The notes: a model not told the origin generated them from the letters alone. 64,000 nt of DNA from Allocatelliglobosispora scoriae (GCF_014204945.1 NZ_JACHMN010000003.1:1798001-1862000), one strand, 5' to 3'; shown: positions 43,052 through 52,282, counted from the stretch's first letter. Numbers and translations are program-made.

Positions 43052-44790
43052 GGACCCGCGACCTGCTCGGGAGCGGCACCCGGCTCACCGTCCAGATCAT
43101 CCGCCGCGAGCCGCGGCTCTTCCTCGTCTCCCTCGGCGGGGCGTGCCTGGTGGTGGCGCTCTCCATCGGCAGCGCCTTCGTCATCGGCGCGATCGTGGCG
43201 GACGTGGTGGCACCGATGCTGGACCGCCGGGAGGTCGACGCGACCCTGCTCGCCGGGGCCGCGGCGGCCCTGGTCGTGCTGAGCCTGCTGAAGGTGGTCG
43301 GCATCTTCAGCCGCCGCCTCGGCGCCGTCTATCTCCAGCAGAGCCTCCAGGCGCGCCAGCGCAAGGAGATCGTCCGCAGATATCTCAGCCTGCCGCCCGC
43401 GTGGCACCGAGACAACCCGACCGGGACGCTGCTCTCCACCGCGTCGTCGGATGTCGACGCCTCGTCGTCGCCCGCCGGGAGCCTCGCCTACGCCGTCGCG
43501 ACCGTGCTGCTGCTCGTGGGCGCGCTCGTCGCCCTGTTCGCCGTCGACTGGACGCTCGGCCTGGTCGGCCTGGTGATCTTCCCGACGCTGCTCGCGGTCT
43601 TCGCCACCTATTCGCGCCGGGTGGCTCCCCGCTTCAAGCACTCCCAGGGGTTGCGGGCGCAGGCCTCGGCGCTGGCGCACGAGAGCTTCGACGGTGCGCT
43701 GACGGTCAAGGTGATGGGCCGCGAGGAGCACCAGACCCGGCGGTTCGCGGCGACGATCGCCGAGCTGCGCGAGGGGCTGATCTCGATCGGCCGCTCCCGG
43801 GCCTGGCACGACCCGGTCATCGACACGCTCCCCAACGTGGGCACGATCGCCGTCCTCGTCGTCGGTGCCTGGCGCTGCCAGCAGGGCGTGATCGACCTCA
43901 GCGACCTCACCACCGCCGCGTTCCTCTTCGCGCTGCTCGACATGCCGATCCGCGCCATCGGGTGGCTGCTGAGCGCGATGCCCCGGGCGGTCGCGGGGTG
44001 GGACCGGGTCGCGAAGGTCCTCGCCGCGACGGGCGAGATGCCCTACGGCACGGTCGGCGTCCACGGCGGCGCGGCCGAGATGAGCTTCCGGCAGGTCTGC
44101 GTGCGATCGCTGCGCGAGGTCTCCTTCCGGGTCCCGCCCGGCCGGGTCGTCGCGCTGGTGGGACCGACCGGCGCGGGCAAGTCGACCCTCGCGGCGGTCG
44201 CGGGCCGGCTGCTCGACCCCGAGTCGGGATCGGTCACGCTCAACGGGGTCGACGCGCGCGAGCTCACCGCCGAGGCCTTCGCCGCGACCGTGGCGCTCGT
44301 CCCGCAGGTCCCCTTCATCTTCGCCGACACCGTGCGCGCCAACCTGACCCTGGAGCGGCCGGGCATCGACGACGCGGCGATCTGGGAGTCGCTCGGCGTG
44401 GCCCAGGCCGACGGGTTCGTCCGCGAGCTCGCCGACGGGCTGGAGACGAAGCTCGGCGAGCGGGGCGTCATGCTCTCCGGCGGCCAGCGCCAGCGGTTGG
44501 CGCTGGCCCGGGCCCTGGCCGGCCGGCCGCGGCTGCTCGTGCTCGACGACGCCACCAGCGCCGTCGACGCGGTGGTCGAGGCGGCGATCATCGCGGGCCT
44601 CCGGTCGCGCAGCGGGCAGCCGGCGATGCTCGTGGTGGCGACCCGCCGCTCGACCGTCGCGCTCGCCGACGAGGTGGTCTACCTGGACGGGGCGACGGTC
44701 GCGGCGGTCGGTTCGCACCGGGAGCTGATGCTCACCGAGCCCGGGTACCGGGACCTGCTCGCCGCCAACGACCGGCGGGTGCGCGCGTGA
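43048..44790 (+). CDS. ABC exporter half-transporter, subunit with degenerate catalytic site
   Basis: A 580-residue transmembrane-ATPase half transporter. About six N-terminal helices (ACLVVALSIGSAFVIGAIVA, TVLLLVGALVALFAVDW) precede the nucleotide-binding domain: Walker A GPTGAGKSTL near residue 372, signature LSGGQRQRLALARAL near 476, Walker B LLVLDDATSAVD and switch region VVATRRST near 532. The catalytic Glu after Walker B is Asp and the H-loop His is Arg, so this subunit cannot complete a canonical site by itself. Its intact LSGGQ signature would complete the site of the next subunit. GTG 43048 overlaps the stop of the sulfotransferase gene. Confidence 0.92.
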   Translation: MRTRDLLGSGTRLTVQIIRREPRLFLVSLGGACLVVALSIGSAFVIGAIVADVVAPMLDRREVDATLLAGAAAALVVLSLLKVVGIFSRRLGAVYLQQSLQARQRKEIVRRYLSLPPAWHRDNPTGTLLSTASSDVDASSSPAGSLAYAVATVLLLVGALVALFAVDWTLGLVGLVIFPTLLAVFATYSRRVAPRFKHSQGLRAQASALAHESFDGALTVKVMGREEHQTRRFAATIAELREGLISIGRSRAWHDPVIDTLPNVGTIAVLVVGAWRCQQGVIDLSDLTTAAFLFALLDMPIRAIGWLLSAMPRAVAGWDRVAKVLAATGEMPYGTVGVHGGAAEMSFRQVCVRSLREVSFRVPPGRVVALVGPTGAGKSTLAAVAGRLLDPESGSVTLNGVDARELTAEAFAATVALVPQVPFIFADTVRANLTLERPGIDDAAIWESLGVAQADGFVRELADGLETKLGERGVMLSGGQRQRLALARALAGRPRLLVLDDATSAVDAVVEAAIIAGLRSRSGQPAMLVVATRRSTVALADEVVYLDGATVAAVGSHRELMLTEPGYRDLLAANDRRVRA

Positions 44791-46556
44791 GGGGTGACGG
44801 CGGGATGTGGCACACGCTGCGACGGGCGATGCGCCTGTCACCCGAGCTCTACCAGGGCCTCGCGGTGACGCTGCTGCTGGCGATCGGCATGACCGCCGGT
44901 CGCGCCGCGGCCCCGGTCGCGGTGCAGCAGGGCATCGACCAAGGGCTGCGCGGTCCGACCGGCCCGGACTTCGGGGTGGTCGCGGTCATCGGCTCGGTCG
45001 CCCTGGCCGTCCTGGTCTTCTCCATGATCTGCGGGTACGCCATGATGCTGCGCCTGTTCCGCGTGAGCGAGACGGCACTGGCGACGGTCCGGGTCAAGGT
45101 CTTCCGCCACATCCACGACCTGTCGATCCTGCGGGTGGAGTCCCAGCAGCGCGGCGCCCTCGTCTCCCGGGCGACCTCCGATGTGGACCAGATCACCACC
45201 TTCCTGCAGTGGAACGGCGTGGTGCTCTTCATCTGCGTCGGGCAGACCCTCGTCACCGGGGCGGTGATGGTCGCCTACTCGTGGCAGCTGACGCTGGTCG
45301 TGCTGGCGGTCTTCGCGCCGGTCGTCTGGGTGGTGCGCGCGTGCATGCGCAACCTCGCCGCCGCCTACGGCGCGGTGCGGGAACGATCGGCGGAGATGCT
45401 CGGTGTCATCGCCGAGAGCGTCGTCGGCGCCGAGGTGATCCGCTCCTACAACGCCGCCGACCGGACCGTCGACCGGCTCGATCGGGCGGTCGACGCGCAC
45501 CGCCTCGCGGGGCAGCGGGCGTCGCGGCTCACCGTGACGGCGTACTCGGTGGGGGAGCTCGCGGCCGGGGTCGCGCTCGCGGCGACCGCGGTGATCGGGG
45601 TGCTGCTCGGGGTCGCGGGGCGGATGACGGTCGGCGAGATCGCCGCGTTCCTCTTCCTCGTGGCGCAGTTCGCGCTGCCCGCGCAGGTCGCCGGGGAGAT
45701 GCTCAACGGGCTGCAGAACGCGGTGGCGGGGTGGCGGCGGGTGCTCGACATCCTCGACGTGGCGCCGGATGTCACGGAGCCCGCCGATCCGCTCGACCTG
45801 CCGCCGGGGCCGATGGCGGTGCGATTGCGCGGCGTGGGGTTCCGCTATCCGCAGTCGACGGGCGAGGTGCTGCACGGCATCGACCTCGACATCGCGGCGG
45901 GCAGCCGGGTGGCGGTCGTCGGGCAGACGGGTGCGGGCAAGACGACCATCGCCAAGCTGGTCACCCGGCTCGTCGACCCGACGCAGGGGCAGGTGCTGCT
46001 CGGTGGCGTACCGCTGGAGCGGGTGCGGCTGCGGTCGCTGCGCGAGCGGGTGGTGCTGGTGCCGCAGGAGGGCTTCCTCTTCCGGGGCACGCTCGCCGAG
46101 AACATCGGGTTCGGCCGCCCGCTCGGCGAGGACGACGTGACCGCGATCCTGGCCGAGCTCGGGCTCGCGGACTGGGCGGCGGGCCTGCCCGACGGGGTGA
46201 ACACCGTCGTCGGCGAGCGCGGCGAGGGGCTGAGCGTGGGGGAGCGGCAGTTCGTCGCGGTGGCCCGGGCCCATGCGACCGGTGCGGACCTGCTCATCCT
46301 CGACGAGGCGACGAGTGCGGTGGACCCGGCGAGCGAGGTACGCCTGCGTACCGCCATGGACCTGCTCTCCCGCGACCGGACGACGGTGACGATCGCGCAT
46401 CGGCTGGCGACCGCCCGCAGCGCCGACGAGGTGATCGTCATCGACGACGGCCGGGTGGTCCAGCGCGGCAGCCACGACGATCTCGTCGCGGTGGCGGGCT
46501 CGCCCTACGCCGCGCTGCACGCCGCCTGGCTCACGAGCGAGGGCGCCCTGCGCTGA
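44787..46556 (+). CDS. ABC exporter half-transporter, catalytic subunit
   Basis: A 589-residue half transporter. Six helices (LAVTLLLAIGMTAGRAAAPV, GVVAVIGSVALAVLVFSMIC, LVVLAVFAPVVWVVRACM) precede the nucleotide-binding domain: Walker A GQTGAGKTTIAKLV near residue 378, signature region LSVGERQFVAVARAH near 482, Walker B LLILDEATSAVD near 505 and H-loop VTIAHRLAT near 537. The Glu and His are canonical but the signature is LSVGE instead of LSGGQ. This complements the neighbour exactly as in heterodimeric exporters with one consensus and one degenerate site. The GTG start overlaps the preceding TGA; ATG 44805 is an alternative. It probably exports the cluster's product. Confidence 0.92.
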   Translation: MRGDGGMWHTLRRAMRLSPELYQGLAVTLLLAIGMTAGRAAAPVAVQQGIDQGLRGPTGPDFGVVAVIGSVALAVLVFSMICGYAMMLRLFRVSETALATVRVKVFRHIHDLSILRVESQQRGALVSRATSDVDQITTFLQWNGVVLFICVGQTLVTGAVMVAYSWQLTLVVLAVFAPVVWVVRACMRNLAAAYGAVRERSAEMLGVIAESVVGAEVIRSYNAADRTVDRLDRAVDAHRLAGQRASRLTVTAYSVGELAAGVALAATAVIGVLLGVAGRMTVGEIAAFLFLVAQFALPAQVAGEMLNGLQNAVAGWRRVLDILDVAPDVTEPADPLDLPPGPMAVRLRGVGFRYPQSTGEVLHGIDLDIAAGSRVAVVGQTGAGKTTIAKLVTRLVDPTQGQVLLGGVPLERVRLRSLRERVVLVPQEGFLFRGTLAENIGFGRPLGEDDVTAILAELGLADWAAGLPDGVNTVVGERGEGLSVGERQFVAVARAHATGADLLILDEATSAVDPASEVRLRTAMDLLSRDRTTVTIAHRLATARSADEVIVIDDGRVVQRGSHDDLVAVAGSPYAALHAAWLTSEGALR

Positions 46557-46560
46557 CCTC

Positions 46561-46645
46561 TTAGCACCAACTCTTCAAGAGTTGGGGCCTTTGAGCCCCA
46601 ACTCTTGAAGAGTTGCGGCTTTTAGGACCAACTCTTGAAGAGTTG
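46561..46645. repeat. Three CAACTCTT palindromes forming a terminator between convergent operons
   Basis: The palindrome CAACTCTTNAAGAGTTG occurs at 46568-46584, 46599-46615 and 46629-46645. The first two face each other so that 46568-46588 and 46595-46615 form a 21-bp perfect hairpin with a six-base loop. It starts right after the ABC exporter stop and precedes the glycosyltransferase stop. Bases 46561-46584 are identical to 8346-8369. Confidence 0.85.
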
Positions 46646-46670
46646 GGGCGATCTTGGGGATCTCTGGAGT

Positions 46671-47849
46671 TCAGGGCAGGCAGCGCTCGATGGTGTCGGC
46701 CGCGGTGGGGGCTCCGCCGGTGGCGGTGACGGCGCTGCGCATCGCGGCCACCCCGTCGGCGATCGCCGGGTCCTTGACCATGACCTCGACCGCGGTCTTC
46801 AGGGTGCCGGGGTCCAGCTGATCCGAGGAGGTGAGGCGGGCACCGAGGCCGAGCTGCTCCACCCGCAGGGCGTTCGCCTCCTGCTCCAGGGTCTGCGGAA
46901 CGGCGAGCACCGGTAAGCCGAAGCTCATCGCCTCCATGATGCCGCCCATCCCCGCGTGGCAGACCATCGCCGTGGCATGGGCGAGCACGTCGAGCTGGGA
47001 GACGAAGCGGTGCACCTCGACGTTGGCGGGCAGCCGGCCGAGCGAGGAGAGCTCGATGCGCTCCCCGACGGCGAGCACCACCCGCCACCGGGTGCCCGCG
47101 AACGCCTCGGCGCAGGCCCGGTAGAAGTCCGGCCGGGCGTTGTAGACGGTGCCGAGGGTGACGAGCAGGACGTCGTTGTCGTCCGGCGGGTGCCACCGTC
47201 CGGGCGGCGGCTGCAGGCACGGCCCGACGAAGCTGTATCCGGGGCCGAAGAGGTCGCCCGCGTACTGGAACGACCGGGGATAGAAGGCGAGCTGCGCGTC
47301 GGGCTGCGGAGAGAGGAAGAGCTCCGGGTCGAGTGCCGGGCAGTGCTCGCCGAGGAACTCCGCCAGCCGGACGGCGTAGGCGTGCAGGACCGGATCGGCG
47401 GGGTCGAAGGCGTTCAGGGCCTGCCCCATCGACCAGTGCTCGTTGGAGACGAGCATGGGCCACAGCTGCACCGTCGGCACGTCCAGCCGGGCGCCGAGGA
47501 CCCGACCGGCGAAGGCCATCCGGTCGAAGACGATCAGGTCCGGCGGGTCGTCCCGATAGACCGGTTCCAACTGCGTGAAGGCGGCCTCGGCCTCGTCCAG
47601 GAAGCTCAGCAGGGTGCTGCTGATATACCCCGCTCGGGCCGGTACGCGCAGCGACGGGTCCGTGTCGGCGGGCCGCAGCGACCGGTAGGGCCGCAGCGCG
47701 GCACCGGTCGGCTCGACGAGGGCGCGGCGCCCCTCGATCGTGCTGTAGCTGACCCGGTGCCCCCGGCGGGTCAGCTCCGCCACCACGGCGAGAGTGGGGA
47801 AGACGTGCCCCAGGGCCGGGATGTTGAAGAACGCGATGTGCTTACCCAT
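46671..47849 (-). CDS. MGT-family glycosyltransferase (GT1)
   Basis: A 392-residue GT-B glycosyltransferase of the macrolide glycosyltransferase group. N-terminal acceptor domain HIAFFNIPALGHVFPTLAVV with the conserved His after Gly; C-terminal donor motif HAGMGGIMEAMSFGLPVLAV, PQTLEQEANALRVEQLGLGA, and VLLVTLGTVYNARPDFYRAC. The donor block lacks the usual HCGxNS wording (HAGMGG here) but keeps the D/E-Q ending. It would add a sugar from a nucleotide donor to a small lipophilic acceptor. Its start lies within the stop region of the stand-alone condensation gene (overlap 47842-47849), so it belongs to the five-gene biosynthetic operon. The sugar and acceptor are unknown. Confidence 0.9.
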   Translation of the reverse strand: MGKHIAFFNIPALGHVFPTLAVVAELTRRGHRVSYSTIEGRRALVEPTGAALRPYRSLRPADTDPSLRVPARAGYISSTLLSFLDEAEAAFTQLEPVYRDDPPDLIVFDRMAFAGRVLGARLDVPTVQLWPMLVSNEHWSMGQALNAFDPADPVLHAYAVRLAEFLGEHCPALDPELFLSPQPDAQLAFYPRSFQYAGDLFGPGYSFVGPCLQPPPGRWHPPDDNDVLLVTLGTVYNARPDFYRACAEAFAGTRWRVVLAVGERIELSSLGRLPANVEVHRFVSQLDVLAHATAMVCHAGMGGIMEAMSFGLPVLAVPQTLEQEANALRVEQLGLGARLTSSDQLDPGTLKTAVEVMVKDPAIADGVAAMRSAVTATGGAPTAADTIERCLP

Positions 47850-49161
47850 CGGCGGCCGCCAGCTCGGAGAGGCGGAGGTCCGGCCGGGCGACCGCTGCGG
47901 CGAGGATCTGCTCGTACCGGCGGACCATCGCGCCGACGGTCTCGGGCCGGAAGAGGGCGGTGTCGTAGCGGATGCCGGTACGCAGGCCCGCCTCGTCGAG
48001 GCGCCAGATGTCGAAGACGATGTCGTGCAGCACCTTCGCGTGCCCGTGCGGGAACCCCTCGATCGAGAGCGGCCCGAGCGTGGAGTGCTGCGCCGCGTTG
48101 TCGTTGCGCATGCTGAAGACGACGGCGAAGAGCTGCGTCCGGGCGGGGTCGCGGGGCACCGCCAGCGCGGCGAGCACCCGCCCCAGCGGGACCGCTTGCC
48201 GCTGCAGCCCGCCGATGACGGTGCTCCGCGTACGCGTGAGCAGCTCGGCGAAGGTGGGGTCGCCGGACAGATCGGTACGCAGGGCGAGCGTGTTGGCGAA
48301 GAGCCCCACGACCGGCTCGAACTCGGCGCGGACCCGGCCGCCGACGGGGGTGCCGACGCAGAAGTCGTCCTGCCCGCTCCGCTCTCGCAGGAGCACCGTC
48401 AGCGCCGCCAACAGCAGCATGTATGGCGTGCACCGGGACCTGCGGGCGAGCTCGACGACCCCGGTGGCGAGTTCCGGTCCGATGTGGTGGATCACCTCCT
48501 CGCTGCTCGCCGCCTTCTCGGCCGGGCGGGGATGGTCCGTCGGCAGGTCGAGCTGCGGCGTCCCGGCGAGCCGGTCGTGCCAGTAGGCGAGGTCGGCGGC
48601 CTGGTCCTGCTCGGACTCCCAGACGGCGAAGTCGCCGTACTGCAGCTCCAGCTTCGGCAGGTCCGCCGGGTGCGTACCCTCCACAAGAGAGAGATAGGCG
48701 GCGCGGACCTCGCGGCCGACGATGCGCAGTGAGGCGCCGTCGGCGATGATGTGGTGCATCGTGAAGCACCAGACGTGGTGGTCGTCGGCGAGGCGTACCA
48801 GCGACGAGCTGACCAGCGGGTCCTCGGCGAGGTCGAGCAGCATGTGCGTGCGGGCGCCGACCAGGTCGGCGGTGCGGGCCTCGCGCTCGTCCGGCGGGAG
48901 GGCGCTCATGTCGACGAGGTCGGTCTCGATCCCGGCGGGCGGCAGGACGACCTGCACGGGCTCGGCGTCGCGGAGCACGAAGTTGGTGCGCAGGCTCTCG
49001 TGCCGGTCGACCACCAGGTCGACGGCGGCCCGCCAGGCCTCGACGTCGAGCGGTCCGTGGATGCGCCAGTTGAGCACCAGGATCGGTGACGCGTCGCCCG
49101 GGTAGGAGGTGCACAGGAACCAGTAGCGCTGCTGGAGCGCGGAGAGCGGCAGGTGTCTCAT
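47842..49161 (-). CDS. Stand-alone NRPS condensation domain
   Basis: A 439-residue single condensation domain. It begins LPLSALQQRYWFLCTSYPGD (core C1), has RHESLRTNFV (C2), the catalytic motif MHHIIADGAS with HHIIADG at 136-142 (C3), YGDFAVWE (C4), VGTPVGGRVRAEFEPVVGLF (C5) and the C-terminal lobe VFSMRN. The active-site histidine and the structural Asp-Gly are intact, so it should catalyse amide or ester formation between carrier-bound partners, or release onto a free nucleophile. It overlaps the free carrier gene upstream and the glycosyltransferase downstream by four and eight bases. Confidence 0.93.
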   Translation of the reverse strand: MRHLPLSALQQRYWFLCTSYPGDASPILVLNWRIHGPLDVEAWRAAVDLVVDRHESLRTNFVLRDAEPVQVVLPPAGIETDLVDMSALPPDEREARTADLVGARTHMLLDLAEDPLVSSSLVRLADDHHVWCFTMHHIIADGASLRIVGREVRAAYLSLVEGTHPADLPKLELQYGDFAVWESEQDQAADLAYWHDRLAGTPQLDLPTDHPRPAEKAASSEEVIHHIGPELATGVVELARRSRCTPYMLLLAALTVLLRERSGQDDFCVGTPVGGRVRAEFEPVVGLFANTLALRTDLSGDPTFAELLTRTRSTVIGGLQRQAVPLGRVLAALAVPRDPARTQLFAVVFSMRNDNAAQHSTLGPLSIEGFPHGHAKVLHDIVFDIWRLDEAGLRTGIRYDTALFRPETVGAMVRRYEQILAAAVARPDLRLSELAAADG

Positions 49162-49397
49162 CGTCGCGCCGCCACCATCCGGGCGATCGCGTCCAGCGTG
49201 TCGAGGCCGGGTTCGGTGCCGAGGTCGATCTCCACGCCGTACTCCAGGTCGATGGCGTCGATGAGCCGCAGCGCACCGAGCGAGTCCAGGCCCATCGCGC
49301 GCAGCGAGCCGCCGCCCAGCGCGTCGCCGACGCCGATCGTGCCGGTGGTGGCGCCGTTGACGAGTTCGGCGAGGCGCTGCCGCAGGTCGGTGCTCAT
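49158..49397 (-). CDS. Free acyl/peptidyl carrier protein
   Basis: A 79-residue carrier protein. Helix 1 MSTDLRQRLAELVNG, then the phosphopantetheine site GLDSLGALRLIDAI with the modified Ser, and VEIDLGTEPGLDTLDAIARM. Slightly acidic as usual. Translation overlaps the NRPS stop (ATGA, 49394-49397) and the condensation gene start (49158-49161). It is the likely thioester carrier for the acyl unit activated by the ligase or for delivery to the stand-alone condensation domain. Confidence 0.9.
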   Translation of the reverse strand: MSTDLRQRLAELVNGATTGTIGVGDALGGGSLRAMGLDSLGALRLIDAIDLEYGVEIDLGTEPGLDTLDAIARMVAARR

Positions 49398-52282
49398 GCG
49401 CGCTCCCGCAGGCCGTGCTCCGGAAGGCCGTGCTCCCGCAGGTGGTGGGCGATCTCGGCGATGGTCGGGGTGTCGAAGAAGACCTCCAGGGGCACCTCGC
49501 GGCCGAGCTGCTGCATGATGCGCACGTTGATCCGGGTGATCGTCAGCGAGTGGCCGCCGAGGTCGAAGAGGTCCTCGTCGACGCCGATGTCGTCGATGGC
49601 GAGAACCTCTTGCCAGATGCCGCGCAGGACCGCCACCAGCTCGTCGGCCTCGCCTGCCGCCCCGGTCTCCGCCGCCGGTGCCCTGCTCGGCGCGGGCTCC
49701 GGCAGCGCCGCCCGGTCGAGCTTGCCGTTGGGGCTGACCGGGAGCTGCGCGAGGGTCGACCACCGGGTGGGCACCATCGCGGCGGGCAGGGTCTCGGCGA
49801 GGTGCCGGCGCAGCTCCGCGCCGTCCGGGGCGGTTCCCCGCGCCACGACATAGGCGGCGAGCTCGCCACCCCGCAGCGCCACGGCCGCCTGGGCGACGCC
49901 GGGGTGCTCGCGCAGGCGCGTCTCGATCTCCTCCAGCTCCACCCGGTGCCCGCGTACCTTGACCTGGCCGTCGGTCCGCCCGCCGTAGACGATCCTCCCG
50001 TCGGCGGCCCACCGGCACCGGTCGCCGGTGCGGTAGAGGCGCCCCGCCGCGAAGGGGTTGTCCTGGAAGCGCTCCTCGGTCAGGTCGGGCCGCCGCAGGT
50101 ATCCGCTGGCGACACCGTGCCCGCCGATGCGCAGCTCGCCCCAGACCCCGATCGGCAGCGGCCGCCCGTCGGCGTCCACGACGTAGGCCTGCGTGTTGGC
50201 GATAGGACGCCCGATCGTGACCGCCGACGGCTCGGCCGGGAGCTCGTCGGTGGTCGACCAGATCGTCGTCTCGGTGGGGCCGTAGACGTTGTGGAGCCGG
50301 GCCACCCGCGCACGCACCTGCCTGGCCAGGTCGAGTGGCAGCACTTCGCCACCCGCGAGCGCGGTGATCGTGGCCCGGCCGTCGAAGCCGGCGTCGAGCA
50401 GCACCTGCCAGCCGGACGGGGTCGCCTGCACATGCGTGACGCCCTCCCGCCCGATCAGCGCGGTGAGTGCCCGCCCGTCCAGGGCGCCGGTGCTGCCCGC
50501 GATCACCAGCCGGCCGCCGGTGACGAGCGGGAGGAAGAGTTCCAGGCCGGAGATGTCGAAGGAGAGCGAGGTGAGCCCCAGCCACCGGTCGTCGGGCCCG
50601 CTGCCGAGGGTCTCGGCCATCCCGAGCAGCAGGTTGGCGAGCGCGCCGTGCGGCACGACCACCCCCTTGGGCCGCCCGGTCGAGCCGGACGTGTACATCA
50701 CGTAGGCGGCCTCGCCGATGCCCTCGGTGACCGGCTGCGGCTCGGGCAGGGCGCCGAGGCCGTCGATGACGAGCGCGGGCCGCGCGTCGGCGAGGATGAG
50801 CTCCTGGCGGGCGGGGGGATAGGCCGGATCGACCGGGACGTAGGCGCCGCCGCTGCGCATCACGGCGAGCATCGCGACGACCGCCTTCCAGCCGCGCGGC
50901 AGCCGGACGGCGATGAGGGCACCCGGACCGGGGAGGCGGGCGGCGAGTTCGGCGCTCGCCGCGTCCAGCTCGGCGTAGGTCAGGCGGTGGTCGCCGTCGA
51001 CGACCGCCACGTCGTGCGGGCGGTGGCGGACCTGGGCGGCGAAGAGCTCCGGCACCGTGCCGCGCTGCTCGCGGGCGGTGTCGTTCCACCGCCGCAGCAC
51101 CGTGTCGAGCTCCGCCGGCGGCATGATCGGCATCGTGGCGACGTCCACGTCGTGGTCGTCCGCGACGGCGGCGAGCACGGTCCGCAGGTGCTCCCCGATG
51201 CGCGCCACCGCTGCCGTCGGGATCGCATCCGGGCTGTGCTGCAGGCTCACCGCGAGACCGTCGTCGCCGTCGACGATCTGCAGGTGCAGCGCGTTGCGGG
51301 CGCCGCCGCCGAACAGCGACCACTCGACGCTCGCGGTGACACCGGGGAAGGCCGGTGCCGGGCCGCGCCGCCGGTAGCCGACGGAGATCGGGGTGAGCGC
51401 CGGTGCCACCCGCAGCCCGCCCACCACCTGCGCCAACGGGACCGCCCGGTGCCGGTAGAGCTCGCGCAGGCGGGACCGCAGGCCGAGCGCGTAGTCGCGG
51501 AATCCGCCGGTCGCCGCCGCCACGGTGACGGGCAGCTCGGTGACGTGGAGTCCGATGTGGTCGGTCGTCTGCTCGGAGCGGGTGGAGAGCCCGATCGTCA
51601 CCGGCAGCCCGGTGTTGCCGTAGCGGGCCAGCAGCACGTGCACGGCGCCGAGCACCACCTCGAACCTGGTCAGCCCGTCGACGGCGACGCCCGGCAGGGT
51701 GAGCTCGACCGTCGCGCCCGGCTCCGCGGCGACCGGCGTCCGCACCAGCTCCGGCAGCACGACCTCGCCCGGGGCGGCCCAGCGACCCGCCCAGTACGCC
51801 TTCGCCGACTCTACATCGGACGGTGAAGGTGCCGCCTCGGCCAACGGCTCCAGGGCTGCGCCGCCGTACGCCGCCGCGAGGTCGTTGACGAGGATCTCCT
51901 TGGAGGTCCCGTCGAAGACGAGGTGGTGCGCGGTGACGAGGAGCAGGTGCCGGGTGTCCGACTCGCGCAGCAGCGTGAACCTGGCCAGCGGCCCTCGACC
52001 CAGGTCGTAGCGGCGGGCGATCTCCTCCCGCAGCCGGGCCTCGCTGAACGGCGCGTCCGTGAGGGTGACCTTCTCCGCCGCCGGAACCAGCCGGGGCAGG
52101 TCGCGGTCGACGGCGACGGCGCTGCTCAGGGCCGGGTGCCGGGCGATGACGGCGGCGCACGCCTCGCCGAGCGCGTGCCGGTCCAGCTCGCCGTCGAAGC
52201 GGATCCCCACCGCCATGTGATAGGTGGTGCCCGCCACCGAGGCCTGCTCGGTGAACCACACACCATGGAAGGACTGGTTCAC
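49394..52282 (-). CDS. NRPS module C-A-T, glycine predicted
   Basis: A 962-residue single module. Condensation domain (about 1-420; HHLVFDG at 119-125), adenylation domain (about 430-880; YTSGSTGRPKG, SFDISGLELF, YGPTETTIW, GELRIGGHGVASGYL, VKVRGHRVELEEIE, SPNGKLDRAAL) and thiolation domain (about 895-960; DLFDLGGHSLTITRINVRI). The specificity residues I read by motif alignment are D-I-L-Q-L-G-V-I-W-K, close to the known glycine code DILQLGLIWK. No epimerase, cyclase or thioesterase follows. GTG 52282 has GAGGAGG four bases upstream; the frame stays open upstream without support. Part of the five-gene operon 53792-46671. Confidence 0.93.
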   Translation of the reverse strand: MNQSFHGVWFTEQASVAGTTYHMAVGIRFDGELDRHALGEACAAVIARHPALSSAVAVDRDLPRLVPAAEKVTLTDAPFSEARLREEIARRYDLGRGPLARFTLLRESDTRHLLLVTAHHLVFDGTSKEILVNDLAAAYGGAALEPLAEAAPSPSDVESAKAYWAGRWAAPGEVVLPELVRTPVAAEPGATVELTLPGVAVDGLTRFEVVLGAVHVLLARYGNTGLPVTIGLSTRSEQTTDHIGLHVTELPVTVAAATGGFRDYALGLRSRLRELYRHRAVPLAQVVGGLRVAPALTPISVGYRRRGPAPAFPGVTASVEWSLFGGGARNALHLQIVDGDDGLAVSLQHSPDAIPTAAVARIGEHLRTVLAAVADDHDVDVATMPIMPPAELDTVLRRWNDTAREQRGTVPELFAAQVRHRPHDVAVVDGDHRLTYAELDAASAELAARLPGPGALIAVRLPRGWKAVVAMLAVMRSGGAYVPVDPAYPPARQELILADARPALVIDGLGALPEPQPVTEGIGEAAYVMYTSGSTGRPKGVVVPHGALANLLLGMAETLGSGPDDRWLGLTSLSFDISGLELFLPLVTGGRLVIAGSTGALDGRALTALIGREGVTHVQATPSGWQVLLDAGFDGRATITALAGGEVLPLDLARQVRARVARLHNVYGPTETTIWSTTDELPAEPSAVTIGRPIANTQAYVVDADGRPLPIGVWGELRIGGHGVASGYLRRPDLTEERFQDNPFAAGRLYRTGDRCRWAADGRIVYGGRTDGQVKVRGHRVELEEIETRLREHPGVAQAAVALRGGELAAYVVARGTAPDGAELRRHLAETLPAAMVPTRWSTLAQLPVSPNGKLDRAALPEPAPSRAPAAETGAAGEADELVAVLRGIWQEVLAIDDIGVDEDLFDLGGHSLTITRINVRIMQQLGREVPLEVFFDTPTIAEIAHHLREHGLPEHGLRERA

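Noticed and set aside
42963-44786. Upstream extension that would make a 1197-residue ABC protein
   Set aside because: The frame is open by chance through the first exporter gene; homology and the GTGA overlap place the start at 44787.
46561-46645. Three regularly spaced palindromes considered as a mini CRISPR array
   Set aside because: Spacers are only 13-14 bases and two are complementary to each other; no cas genes are present.
49415-51826. 803-residue open frame on the + strand opposite the NRPS module
   Set aside because: It is the GC-rich antisense shadow of the C-A-T gene: Arg/Gly/Asp-rich, no domain, no start signal.
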